Shown here one piece after another: positions 1-10,627 of a stretch of 64,000 nt of DNA (position 1 is the first letter of the stretch; each line of letters begins with the position of its first letter). The notes under the pieces were generated by a model. That model searched no databases, was not told the origin of the DNA, and worked only from the letters and a program-made list of their open reading frames with translations. The DNA is from Cryptomeria japonica (taxonomy: Eukaryota; Streptophyta; Pinopsida; Cupressales; Cupressaceae), in NCBI RefSeq assembly GCF_030272615.1, contig NC_081414.1:234348733-234412732 (forward strand), written 5' to 3'. Both the position numbers and the translations under genes were made by a program.

Positions 1-603
1 TTGCTTATAGCATACCTCGGTAACCCATATAGTAACTCGGTAAACCCTTCTGTTTACTCTGTTCTTTGACTGTTCTCTGAAAAGCTTCTTGGTGACCTCT
101 GTGTCTCTGTAATAGTCTTCTTACACTCATGCACACACACCTTTTGATTCTTAACTCATGCTGTATAAATAGATCTCTTATGTCGGTGATCCATTCATTG
201 CTTCAATCTTACAAATATGATTTATCGAATGAATAACCATGCAAGATATTTCATTGGTTAGATGACCTCAAAATCATACACAATCTTTAAGTGCAATTTC
301 CAATGTGATAACGGTTCTATGTGCCTCGATCTTGTAACACATTTTCATAAGTATGTCCAGGTTCAATGAATCTGGTAACACGTTTAACTTGGTGTATATC
401 AACTCGGTGTGTCATCTTTGCTGCTCGGTAGACATGGAATGATACTCGGTAGACAGTTTGGTGTAAACTACGCTTTGAGACTACTTTCTTCTGTAACTAA
501 CTAGACTGTGCATACCGACTGAATATCTCGGTAGTAGTAACCGAATAGAGTATATAGAATAACTTTGAACATAAAACTAATGGCAACTTGATAAGTAGTA
601 ACA
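1..603 (-). repeat. 3' LTR (partial) of the non-autonomous element
   Basis: Matches 6818-7420 base for base in length, with about 29 substitutions by eye, mostly transitions. It ends at AAGTAGTAACA just before the polypurine tract. The remaining roughly 540 bp of this LTR lie left of the window. Confidence 0.85.
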
Positions 604-621
604 ATCTCCCCTTTTGACATT
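604..621 (-). other. Polypurine tract of the non-autonomous element
   Basis: On the minus strand the sequence reads AATGTCAAAAGGGGAGAT directly before the LTR's TGTTACT start. This AAAGGGGGAGAT-TGTT type of tract recurs at both copia elements in the window (7708 and 21251), which supports shared replication machinery. Confidence 0.75.
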
Positions 622-971
622 AGTTGAGATGTTTGACAAAAACTACTTTCAAAGTTATAACTCATTAATCTATATACTTGCAAAATTTGACTATACTGAC
701 AGTATATACAATAGTCAATGAAACAATATATCTAGATATACTCCCCTTATCGATATACTATACAAAACTCTGATTTTGCATGCTCGATGATCTGTTCTGT
801 GTGCTGCTCTTGATCTTTGCTTACTGTCCTATTCACTGCTCGATTCATTGCTCTTGGATACTCTGCTTGCTTTGCTCAGTATACTCCCCCTGTATACTTT
901 ACTCCTTTTGTTTGATACTATATCACTCCCCAATACTATATTACTCCCCCTTTTTTGACAAACATCAAAAC

Positions 972-3900
972 TTAATTACCATTTGGGGGTGGTAACTGAT
1001 CAAAAATGGATTTGTACTTGGTTTGTGCTTTGGTGAGAGGGACAAAGAGTGCATTCTTTACACTGTCCATTAAAGAATTTTGTGCTTGAATATCAACCAA
1101 TAATGATATTAAGCCATCTAGAGTGCTTCCCTCTTGTGTAGTAGATAGGGAGGTGGCTTGGTTGATCTATTCTTAGATGGATGAAAGATGAGGAAGGAAT
1201 AATGTTTGAAGTGTCATTATGTCTATCATGATCTTGTGTTCTTCATTTCTTAGGTCCAATTATTGAGCCATGAGCTGTTGTAGCTTTGTATAAAAAATCT
1301 GAATTGAATTTGGCTCTGTGGTCAACTTATTTGAGAGATTGGTGATCTCTTTCTCAATTGCCTCTGTTTTATTTTTAATGTCTTTAATGAATAAAGAAAA
1401 TGTGCAGAGTTTCTGAAATAAATAAAGAATGTGCTTGAGTTGAGGAGTCAACTCAGAAATAAATTTGACAAGTTTAACTTTGCCAATAGCTATAGCTTTC
1501 TGTACCTCTTCTATCATTTTTGCAGTGAGCTCTTTGTCTTTTAGCTTGCTCAAATACTCTGATGCATTGACTCTTGATGTCTCTAGCTTTGTTAGGAGTT
1601 CATCCAGTTGAGTGTGGATGGCTGCATCAGTTGATGTTGTAGCTTCAGGTAGCATATCTATTAAGAGTGCTTTCACCTTCTGAAGTACCTTATTTTTCAT
1701 TTGAATGGCCATTTGCTTTGCATAGTTCACCGAAATCAATGAGTGCTTGCCCCTTTAATTTTGATATGTCTACATTGGGCAACACTATTGGTTTTGACAA
1801 ATCAACTTTAAAACTGTGCTTTTTCATCTTCTTTTCTTTACCTTTCACCAATGGAACTAAGACAATGGCTTGTGAGGCTTGATGACCCTTAGTAGGTTGC
1901 TCGGTAGAGGCAACATTTTGATCGGTTTCTTTACCCTTTGTAGAGTCCTTTGGTGTCTCGATACTCGGTGTCTCAGTTGCAACATTCTCAATGCTAGAAG
2001 GTGCTTGAGATGTTTGTTCATGAGTAGTACCTTCTCCTATTGTAGACTTGAGACCTTTGGTGCCTTGATCCGTGTCATGAGGGGTTTTAGTTGAGATAGG
2101 TTGCTTGATCGATGGATAAGGCTGAACTTCTTCCAAGACTGATTCACTAGATACAAGTTTTACATATGCATTGCCTTCTATCATTTCCTTTTCCGGTGCC
2201 TCTGTATCCATGACATCTTCATCTATTTGAATGGTATCAGTAGGGTCTTTCTCGGTAACATCAGGATCTTGCTTAGTGACATCAACAATTTCAATTTCAG
2301 CTTGCTCACCGGCATCCTTGATTTTAAATATTTCCTGCCACTTTGCTTTTGTCCCATTTTCAACTTCAATGTACAGCCCATTCATCAGTTTTAATGCTCT
2401 TTGTTTGACAAGAAACTTTGAGTTGTAGGTTGTCAGATGTTCTTTTATTTCAACTACTAACATGCCAAGAAATAGATGAACCAGACTTCTTTCTCTGATC
2501 TATTTCTCTGAGTCCATTGCATACTTCCACCTATTATCAATATGCAAGTAAAGTTCATTTGGAAGTGACTTTGCTAGTTCCAATGGAGCTAACTGGAATT
2601 TTAGAAGTGTGTAGATGACAACTTCTTCAGTTTGTCTCTTCTCATCATTATTTCTGGTTTCATACTTTACATATCTGAATGAACCAAATCCTCCATATTC
2701 TTTCAGATTAGCATAGAAGTTTTCAACACTATGTACATTTACCTTCTTGCTTTTGACAATCTGAAATTTGCTTGCATCCTCTGATTTGGTATCACTAGAC
2801 TCTTTTGCCAAAATGAGTCTCCGTGTAGATTTCTTGTAGGTCTTTGTTACCTTGGGAGCAGTAACACTTTTTGTTTTCTTACTTGGTGAAGTTGCAGATG
2901 CTCTAGTGTTAGGTCGCTTTGGAGGTGGATTTGGTGAGGCCTTTGATGTGTCCTATTTCTTTCTCTTCAACACTTTTCCCTTAGGCAAGTCAGTGCTTAG
3001 TGTTATTGCTGCCTCTTGGGCTTCAGATTCCTCTTTGGTAATGGCAATGGTGCCTTTGACAGGTGTAGAGGAAGAGTCTTCTCCAAATTTCTTCGACAAT
3101 GCCTTTATCATATTTGTTGCCTTTCTTGTAGCTTTGGGTACTACAATGCTCATCTTTACCTTTTCCTTCACTTCCTCATAGGTTCCATACCTTAGCTCAG
3201 TAGCATGCCTCGATAATGTAAGAAATGCATCAATTTGTTGTTGTGTGATGTCAAGATCAATCTCGTAACCCATAGGTGACAAAGATTGAGTTCTTAGTTC
3301 CACAGCATTCACATAACAATAATCAATGTCAACTTCAAAACATATGTCATTTTTGTATTTCTCCACTAGCTGGGGTGGAATCCGGTACCTGTTATGCATT
3401 TTCTCTTGAAATTTACTGAAGTAGTCATTCATGATATCATTGAAATTATCACCTAACTTCTTGATGAAGTCATTTATCTGATGGGTGATTGGTCGGTGTA
3501 GTTCCCAAACAACTTTACCGACTGATGGAAATAATTTTTCAAAATAGAAAAACATGCATACAAGTAATGATCCAAACTTTAGTGTATTAGAAAAGTTGTT
3601 CTTCTTCGGCTTCCTGATGGTGTTCAGATTCTCAAACAGGTTCTTCAGCAACACCTCACATAGATCAATTTTCATTCCCTTTTTCACAATTTGGTATGCC
3701 AAGTCTACTGCTGCACAGGGTACACTGTTTTCCCTTACTGATTGGAAGAAATAGTAACCCATTACTCTTATGGAAAATTTTAGTTCTTCATTAGTGACAT
3801 TATTCAGTTTCAATCCTCTGTAATCTGATTCCACTCTAGTCAAACTAATCAATTCCTTCTGTGATATCATCTTTTGGGCTCTGGCATGATCATAAATGGG

Positions 3901-4314
3901 GTAACCGGTAATCAGATGAATGTTTTCCTTGGTAATCTTAAATGATTTCTCTTCTAGCCACATGAAATCATCATGAACTCTACTTAGAACAAACTTGACC
4001 CACTGGGGTTTGAACACACGGGGATAGGTTAGGGCTTCAGTCAATCCCTTGATCTTGATGTGCTCATACTTGATGTTCAATTTACCATTGGTACACAACT
4101 CATCATAGGTGTCTTTGATTTCAACATAACCGAGTTCTTCAACATGATATTTGGTGAAGAATCTCACATCCTCGACTAATAACACTCTATCCAGGATGAG
4201 TGAAAAAGCGATTTTGTCATCCGGTTCAGAAGCAACTTTGGGAGTCAAAGAGTATTTTAGTGAGGGCTTCTCTACATTCTTGACAACAATGGGATCTTGG
4301 ATCTTAGGTGCCAT
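972..4314 (-). pseudogene. Orphan ORF2 of non-autonomous LTR element: head domain, basic linker, coiled coil
   Basis: Function unknown. Read right to left from ATG at 4314, the frame stays the same through 1690, broken by TAG at 2953-2955 and 2500-2502. It shifts frame near 1700-1730 and continues to a TAA at 972-974, with stops at 1260 and two more near 1170. The undamaged product would be about 1,110 residues. Residues 1-350 look globular: WVKFVLSRV at about 105-113, then SFKITKENIHLITG at 124-137, then a hydrophobic stretch FGSLLVCMFFYF. Residues 400-500 are rich in Lys, Ser, Thr and Pro (SKKTKSVTAPKVTKTYKKST). The C-terminal part (1260-1739) is charged and heptad-like, probably a coiled coil. 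Two stops are explicable as CAG to TAG. No RT, integrase or protease residues are present. The head recalls the 'putative plant transposon protein' families found in large plant elements (inference). See the third ORF of the LINE at 15284. Confidence 0.7.
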
Positions 4315-4865
4315 TTTAGATTTCAGATAAAAGCTAACAAAGGATCCTTAGGGTTTCAGGATTTCAAACGACTGACGCTTTATACTTAGCAGATAATGGC
4401 AACTAGATACGATCAGTAAATCAACTTAGTAATGCGTTGAGATTGATGTAAATACCTTGAATTTTCTTTGTAGGAGGTTTTGATCATCTTAGATTTGCTT
4501 TGCTCTGCTCTCTCGAAGACTTGGTAAGTGAAAATGACTACGAAAATGCTTTTAAGTACACAATATGCCTTATCGGGCTATGTGCAGGTTAGGTCAAAAA
4601 CATTAAATTCTCTCGGTTCACTTTAACTTTCTTTCCTTTTTCTGCTTTAACCGAGTAACCAAACTTCCTTCATTCACTGACTAGATAGGTTTCCTGTATT
4701 CACCGACTTGAGAGTTTTCCTGTATAGTGCTTTAAAAGACTTTGATAGAATTTAAAACTTTACTATTACATCTTAATTATGTGGATTTTGAATTAAGTAC
4801 ATAATAAAATAGGAACTGTTAAGATTTAGCCTTGTGAGAATGCAGTCCCTTCATACCTTTACCGA

Positions 4866-6218
4866 TTAATTTGGAATAGGTGCACCTAACTCGGTAGGTA
4901 AGGTGCTTTCTTCATTTGACACAATTTCCTTCTTTTTCCAAATCATCTTTAATTTTTCTTTTATTTCCTCAGTGTCTTTTCTAGGTTGATCTTTGCAATC
5001 TCCAGCCAAGTGTCCAACTTTGTGATAATGAAAACATGCCATACCAGCATTTCTCCATGATCTTCAGTTGTTCATTTCAAACCTTATAAAGCAATTGGCA
5101 CTTATATGCCCATATCTTCCACAACATTCACACCATATCCTTGTATTGTAATCCCATGGTACTACAGAATACTGTCAGTAAGGATCTGTGTGAGTTTGGT
5201 AACCTCTAGCATTTGCTCGGTGTGCATACCACATATAGTTCTTTTTCTTAAACCAACACTTCTCGGTACTATGTCCATATCTATTGCATTTTTTACAAAA
5301 CCCTTTGAATTTTGCCTTCTGATAATTGTTTACAGACTTTGTCCTACATTGATTAGATGTGTGACCATATTTATTGCAATTGTAACAATAACCATTGGAC
5401 TTAGTGACATTCAGTTGATTACCTTTTCTGATTTGGCACATGTTGGCAGTGTGACCTTGATTTCCATAGTAGTTGCAAATAGGCTTCTTTATTTTGATGT
5501 TATTCTTGAATCGAGCTTGGTTTGATGATTCTCCTTTCTCAGTAGCATGTATTCCCTTCTCGATAGAGTCTTTTCCTTTGTAACTGAGTCCTGCATCCTT
5601 GTTGGGTCTTCTTGTATTCAGTTGCTCATCCAACATCTTGGATGCTTCATAACTCTTCTTCAGTATTTCTTTGGATTTCTTCTCTTTTTCAAGTTCATCG
5701 GTCAACATTGACACTTCAAGTTTCAATGCTTGATTCTCACCATCCTTCAGAATTGCTTCATGATGTGCATAGCGTAGTTGATTTGACAGAATTTGTTGAA
5801 TTACATTCATCCTTGTGATTCCATCATTCTTATCAGATACTAAAGCTTCAAGTTGTTGTTTCTCTCTTTCTAGATCTCTTGCTTTGTCCTCGGCTGTCCT
5901 CAATGCATCAAGATTTCCAGTCATCTATGTGCTGAAATGTTCATGTTCTCTTTTCATTGCTTTTAGTTGATCAACTAATGTTTTGTTCTTTTCTCTCAAT
6001 ACTCCAATCATTTCTTTAGTTTCTATAGATATACTGTTCTCAGATGATGTCTCAATTTGTTCCACTAACTCTTAAGAGTCCTGTAAATCATCAGATAATC
6101 TACTTCTCACTTTCAGAGATTTTTGCATTTGTCTTTGCATGTCTGTAATCACTTGATTAGCATGATCCAATTCTTCTTGCAGATATACAATCCTCTGAGA
6201 TTGTTTATAGTCTTCCAT
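4866..6218 (-). pseudogene. gag-like protein with coiled coil and five zinc knuckles
   Basis: Nucleocapsid-like RNA-binding protein of the element, starting at ATG 6218, about 50 bp from the primer site, and ending at TAA 4866-4868 (451 codons in one frame). Four in-frame stops interrupt it: TAA 6072-6074, TAG just before 5924, TGA 5175-5177 and TGA 5064-5066; single transitions can explain them. The first 230 residues are highly charged with heptad spacing (KARDLEREKQQLEALVSD), a coiled coil. Then come five CCHC-type knuckles: CNYYGNQGHTANMC (second Cys replaced by Tyr), CYNCNKYGHTSNQC, CKKCNRYGHSTEKC, CECCGRYGHISANC, and CFHYHKVGHLAGDC (second Cys replaced by Tyr). The last two lie beyond the TGA at 5175. 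Most plant copia gags have one knuckle, so a five-knuckle array is unusual. There is no typical copia gag head, so this may be a specialised packaging protein. Confidence 0.8.
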
Positions 6219-6267
6219 TGATAAGATCTTTCTCTTTAGGCAGTTAAACCCTTTTCCAAGATTGAAG

Positions 6268-6279
6268 CTCTGATACCAA
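6268..6279 (-). other. Primer binding site (initiator tRNA-Met)
   Basis: On the minus strand the 12 bases TGGTATCAGAGC follow the LTR end (...CCTAACA) after two bases. This is the standard complement of the plant initiator tRNA-Met 3' end. Confidence 0.9.
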
Positions 6280-6280
6280 T

Positions 6281-7420
6281 TGTTAGGCCCAATATGGAAA
6301 GCTAATGTACTGAGAGGGAGGGGTGAATCAGTACTTCAAAACTTTTCTTCAATAATAACTTCACTGTTATGCATAAACCGAATAGTGCAGTAACATAATA
6401 TAAAGCTAAAACAAATAGATAACAACCATACATGATTCACTCCATAACACATATATTTTGGCTACGCAGAAACTCTTGGTTAGAGAGAAAAACTATGGTG
6501 GGGATGGCACCCACAACTTCACTACTGCAATAATAAAGAGTGCTCGGTTAGAGCTACATGTTTAGCTATTTCTGATAGCTTACCCTATTAGGAGTAACAA
6601 GATCTGTTAGATCTACCTTGCTAAAGGATTTTACAACACTTAATCTAAATGTTGCACCTAGTTAGAGGCTTTACAATTTATAGACTTGATTAGAGTCTTT
6701 TACCCTATTAAAGGTTTCTCTTACAACTTCAAAAATATTACCATAAATGATTACAAATATTTGCAACTTTACATCTGGAATGTTATAGCAGATTCTATGT
6801 GCTCAGAATAGATTACCTTGCTTATAGAATACCTTGGTAACCCATATAGTAACTCGGTAAACCCTTTTGTTTACTCTGTTCTTTGACTATTCTCTAAAAA
6901 CCTTCTTAGTGACCTTTGTGTCTCTGTAACAGTCTTCTTACACTCATGCACACACACCTTTTGATTCTTAACTCATGTTGTATAAATAGATCTCTTATGT
7001 TAGTGATCCATTCATTTCTTCGATCTTACAAATATGATTTATCGAATGAATAACCATGCAAGATATTTCATTGGTTAGATGACCTCAAAATCATACACAA
7101 TCTTTAAGTGCAATTTCCAATGTGATAACAGTTCTATGTGCCTCGATCTTGTAACACATTTTCATAAGTATGTCCAGGTTCAATGAATCTGGTAACACAT
7201 TTAACTCGGTGTATATCAACTCGGTGTGTCATCTTTGCTTCTCGGTAGACATGAAATGATACTCGATAGATAGTTCGGTGTAAATTACGCTCTGAGACTA
7301 CTTTCTTCTGTAACCGACTAGACTGTGCATACCGACTGAATATATCGGTATTAGTAACCGACTAGAGTATATAGAATAACTTTGAACATAAAACTAATGG
7401 CAACTTGATAAGTAGTAACA
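6281..7420 (-). repeat. 5' LTR (complete) of the non-autonomous element
   Basis: 1,140 bp, TGTTAGG to AGTAACA on the plus strand. Near its inner end it carries AGGGAGGGGTGAATCAGTAC and a run of loosely repeated TTAGAGG / CTATTAAAGG motifs. Both resemble the matching part of the copia LTRs at 19805 and 25668. In the element's own sense strand this is the U5 side. Confidence 0.85.
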
Positions 7421-7707
7421 TATTGAACAACTGAAAAACTGGCCACAACACAAATACTCATAGCTTAATAAAATCTTCATGCAGACCTTTGAAAATTGCA
7501 CTGAATCATCTATACACAACCTTCTACAAACCCTTTAATCTTCAAACTCTAATCTTCACCATATTGAACAAACTAACTCACTGAACTTCACTGCATTACT
7601 ATCACAGACAGAGAAATATGTTGACATCAATGACAACACATCTCTCAAAATATCTCTTAAGCACATATTTACAACATTCTTCCAACAATATCTCCAAGCT
7701 TCCAACA
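7421..7707 (-). repeat. 3' LTR fragment of the split copia element
   Basis: The plus-strand end TTCCAACA at 7707 is followed by ATCTCCCCCTTTGGC, the complement of the polypurine tract (7708-7722). The LTR's other end is cut at 7420 by the inserted element. On the minus strand it starts TGTTGGAAGC and repeats ATTGTTGG within 30 bases. Confidence 0.75.
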
Positions 7708-8000
7708 ATCTCCCCCTTTGGCATTGATGAAAACATATGATGTGAAAAACACTTAATGACAAAGAAATCTCTCACCCAAATCTCTTATGATACTCTCTCC
7801 CTTTAAGGTTTTTTGTATTCAACTCTCTCCCCCTTTGACATCAATGGAAAAGGCACATATTTGCAATCAAATCACAAAACTAAATCTGAACATTTGACTC
7901 ACAAAAGTGACTACTCCCCCTGAGTAGCAACAACCAATCATCAATTCAGATCACAAGATATAAGTATGAAATGCACTAGACTGATACAAATCAATGCATC

Positions 8001-8977
8001 TTAGTTCTGATCAGGTCGGGAAATCACCCCTAACTTCCCTCTAAGATACTCAAAAGTATCCTTAGGCAAAGGCTTTGTGAAGATATCTGCAATATATTCC
8101 TTTGTAGACACATAATCTAATATGATTTCCTTCTCATTAACCTTTTCTCTCAAAAAGTGAAACTTGATGGATATATGCTTAGTCTTTGAATGCACCACCA
8201 AATTCTTAGAAATGTTAATTGCACTTGAATTGTCATAGAAGATAGCAATAGGCTCATCATACTCAACTCTAATATCTTTTAACATTTGTTTTATCCATAC
8301 CACCTGAGTAGAATTGTTTGCAGCAGCAATATATTCTTCCTCCGCAGTAGATAGAGAAACAAAATTTTGCTTTTTCCTCAACCATGAAACCAATCTTTTT
8401 CCCAAGAAAAATTTACCACCACTAGTACTCTTCTGGTCATCAGCATCTCCTACCCAATCAGCATCAGTAAAAGCACTCAAAGTAAAATAATCATCTTTAG
8501 GGTACCATAGACCAAAATCAATTGTTCCTTTCAAATATCTAAAAATTATTTCAACAACTACAACATGAGATTCTTTAAGATAAGCTTGAAATCTAGCAAC
8601 AAGAAAAATGACATTCATGATATCAAGTCCGGTCTGAGTCAAATAGAGCAATCCACCAATCATAGATATGTATCTAGTATGATTTTCCTTAGCAGAATCA
8701 TCATCTTTAGTCAACTTACATCCAGTCACCATAGGATTACCAACTGGCTTTGAATCTTCCAAACCAAACTTCTTCAATAATTATTTCACATACTTGGACT
8801 GAGATATAAAGATCCCTTTATCTAGCTAAGTAATTTGCAATCCCAAAAATAATTTCATCTCTCCAATCATAGACATGTCAAATTTATTATGCATCTCATC
8901 AACAAACTTTTTGCACAAACTATCATTCCCTCCATAAATAATATCATCAACAAAAACTTTAACAATCATAATACTAT
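8001..8977 (-). pseudogene. copia pol, C-terminal part: RT palm end and RNase H
   Basis: Continues the reverse transcriptase broken at 17001. Reading down from 8977: SIMIVKVFVDDIIYGGNDSL contains the RT catalytic FVDD box, then MIGEMKLFLGLQIT, a stop, then MKKFGLEDSKPVGNPM, the usual RT to RNase H linker. The copia RNase H follows (8001-8777): AFTDADWVGD (Asp), LSTAEEEYIAA (Glu), IFYDNSSAI (Asp), ending TKPLPKDTFEYLRGKLGVI. All catalytic residues are visible. Two or three stops make it non-functional (for example at 8780 and 8827). The strand and order match the 17001-18362 piece. Confidence 0.88.
8961..8977 (+). repeat. Left target-site duplication of the LINE
   Basis: aacaatcataatactat here and aacaataataatactat at 16984-17000 differ at one base. 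Both lie in the copia RT codons for SIIIV, so the host reading frame is restored when the LINE and one copy are removed. Confidence 0.85.
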
Positions 8978-9068
8978 GGTTTATGAATTGCCATAATAGG
9001 AGAAGCAGTAACTTTCCCCACTCTGCAACTTTCCTGCCTTTCCCTGCGTTTGAATCTGAACCTTCTGC

Positions 9069-10595
9069 ATGACCGCCCCTTTTGGGGAGGCCCCTTCCTC
9101 CTTGCAACTGGACCCCCAACCCGATACCACAGTCATTTCACATGTTGTTGGCTCTGCTGCTAGTACCCCGCTGTCTGCGGGTCATATGGAAAAAACCACC
9201 AAGTTTGATATTCCTTCCTCTTCATCTTTGGTACTGACAAACTCTGACTTGAATGATGGAGTCAAGGATATACCCCTCCCCAGGCTAGAATCTACTATCG
9301 GACAGAAGAATTCAGAGATTGGTAAGAAATATTGCAAATCCAATTGGAAAAACACCCTTCTCGGGTCCACTAATATGAATTTGGAAGCAACTTTGGCTAA
9401 CTTTACCCAAAATCGCTTCATCTCTTCACCTGGCGATAGTTGGATGCTTCTTCTCTTTCAGTCCATCTATTGACCTGATTAGGATATGGGCCAAATCAAG
9501 ATGGAAACTAAAGGGTAGTGTCGACATCTTGGCAATGCTAGGTGGTCTCTTCCTTTTTAAGTTCACTGCGAAGGAAGACCTGATCTTTGTCCTCTCAGGC
9601 TCCTGGGCATATGGGAAGAATTTCCTAACTCTGGCTAAATGGAAGCCTAGTTTTGACCCCTCAGCTGAACCCAACCGCATGGATCCTATTTGGGTTAGAC
9701 TACCTGGCATATCACTGGAATTCTAGGATGAACATAACTTCTGCTGGATTGGAAACTCGTTCGGCAGCTATGTTACAGCAGATTTAGTCACTGTGGCTAA
9801 ATCTAGGTTGGTTTATGCATGTTTTTGTGTCAATGTTGTGATTAACAAAGCTCTCCCTAATTTTGTTTCTCTAAACTCAAAGTGGGGAAAATGCTCCCAA
9901 GCTATTGTCTATGAAAATTCTACCCTTTTTTGTCAAAAGTGTGCTAAACAAGGGCACACTTATGCTAAGTGTAAGACCCAAGAGTTTGCAGAACCCAAGC
10001 TGAAAGAAAAGGCTAATATAGATGAACCCATCAGCCCAAGTGCTCCCTCTTCATCAGCCCCCTTGGGACTGCCTAATGTGAAAGAAATCCCTAATGACTA
10101 CCCCCACACTAAAGGATCCTTGAGATCTTAAAAACCCTGATTGATTATGTGAAGATTGTTAGCCCAGTTGTACCCCTGGAAGAGGGTGAAATCCCTTTGG
10201 TGGAAAGCCTCTAGCTATACTTTGATCCCTCTCCATCCCCCTCCATGGCTATGAGTAATAACTACCTCTCCCTCAAGCCTCTGGCTATTTCTATCCCCAC
10301 AACCCCTCAATCATCCAACCCCAATGGAGCTATGACCCCTCACAACCCCCCCTTGTTTCCCTAGCAAGGCAAAGATGTTTGTTCAAGTAGAAAAATCCCC
10401 CATACCGACTCGTCCTATGAAGTTATCACCACTCGGATCTCTTTTGGTGAATAATGTGGAATGGATGACCCAGAAGAAGAAACCCAAGGCTAAGAAAGAA
10501 GGTGTGGGGGGGGTATTGAAAATAAAGTTGGAAGACCTTTGAAGAGGGCGTTGAGACATAAAGTTATGGCAAGGGACATTGCAAGGGACAAATAG
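9069..10595 (+). pseudogene. LINE ORF1: DUF4283-like domain plus CCHC zinc knuckle
   Basis: RNA-binding ORF1 protein of a plant L1 LINE. ATG at 9069 opens a Ser/Thr-rich N-terminus. A frameshift near 9430-9445 leads to a DUF4283-like fold: IDLIRIWAKSRWKLKG, FLFKFTAKEDLIFVL, SGSWAYGKNFLTLAKWKP and PIWVRLPGISLEF, the W.P.F.P...P.WV+.PG pattern of that family. One TAG lies at 9724-9726. A perfect knuckle CQKCAKQGHTYAKC follows at about 9950-9991. After a stop at 10129 a Pro/Ser-rich then Lys-rich tail (TQKKKPKAKKEG) can be followed through frame changes to TAG at 10593-10595. Decayed but close to complete. Its role would be binding LINE RNA for retrotransposition. Confidence 0.82.
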
Positions 10596-10627
10596 TTGAC
10601 CCTTGATGGAATCAACATAAATAAGAA

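Larger units (their letters stand above)
1..7420 (-). mobile_element. Non-autonomous LTR retrotransposon with gag-like gene and orphan ORF (left end outside window)
   Basis: Seen: two copies of one sequence face each other, 1-603 and 6818-7420, aligning without net indels at about 95% identity by eye. The complete copy (6281-7420) starts TGTTAGG and ends AGTAACA on the plus strand. A minus-strand primer binding site lies beside it, and a polypurine tract lies beside the left copy, so the element reads right to left. Between the LTRs are only two genes, a gag-like one (4866-6218) and an orphan one (972-4314). No protease, integrase, RT or RNase H motif is visible. Full length would be about 7.96 kb if the left LTR is 1,140 bp. 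The base after the right LTR begins the sequence tattg, the likely target duplication; its partner is outside the window. The LTR end next to the primer site resembles that of the copia element at 25668-27132, suggesting mobilisation in trans by copia proteins (inference). Confidence 0.85.

Noticed and set aside
780-995. Cys/Leu-rich 71-codon plus-strand frame
   Set aside because: Lies in the tail of the minus-strand ORF region and 3' untranslated part of the element; low-complexity CT-rich DNA.
1667-2428. Plus-strand frames opposite the orphan ORF2 of the first element
   Set aside because: Short, no domain, and antisense to a much longer constrained frame.
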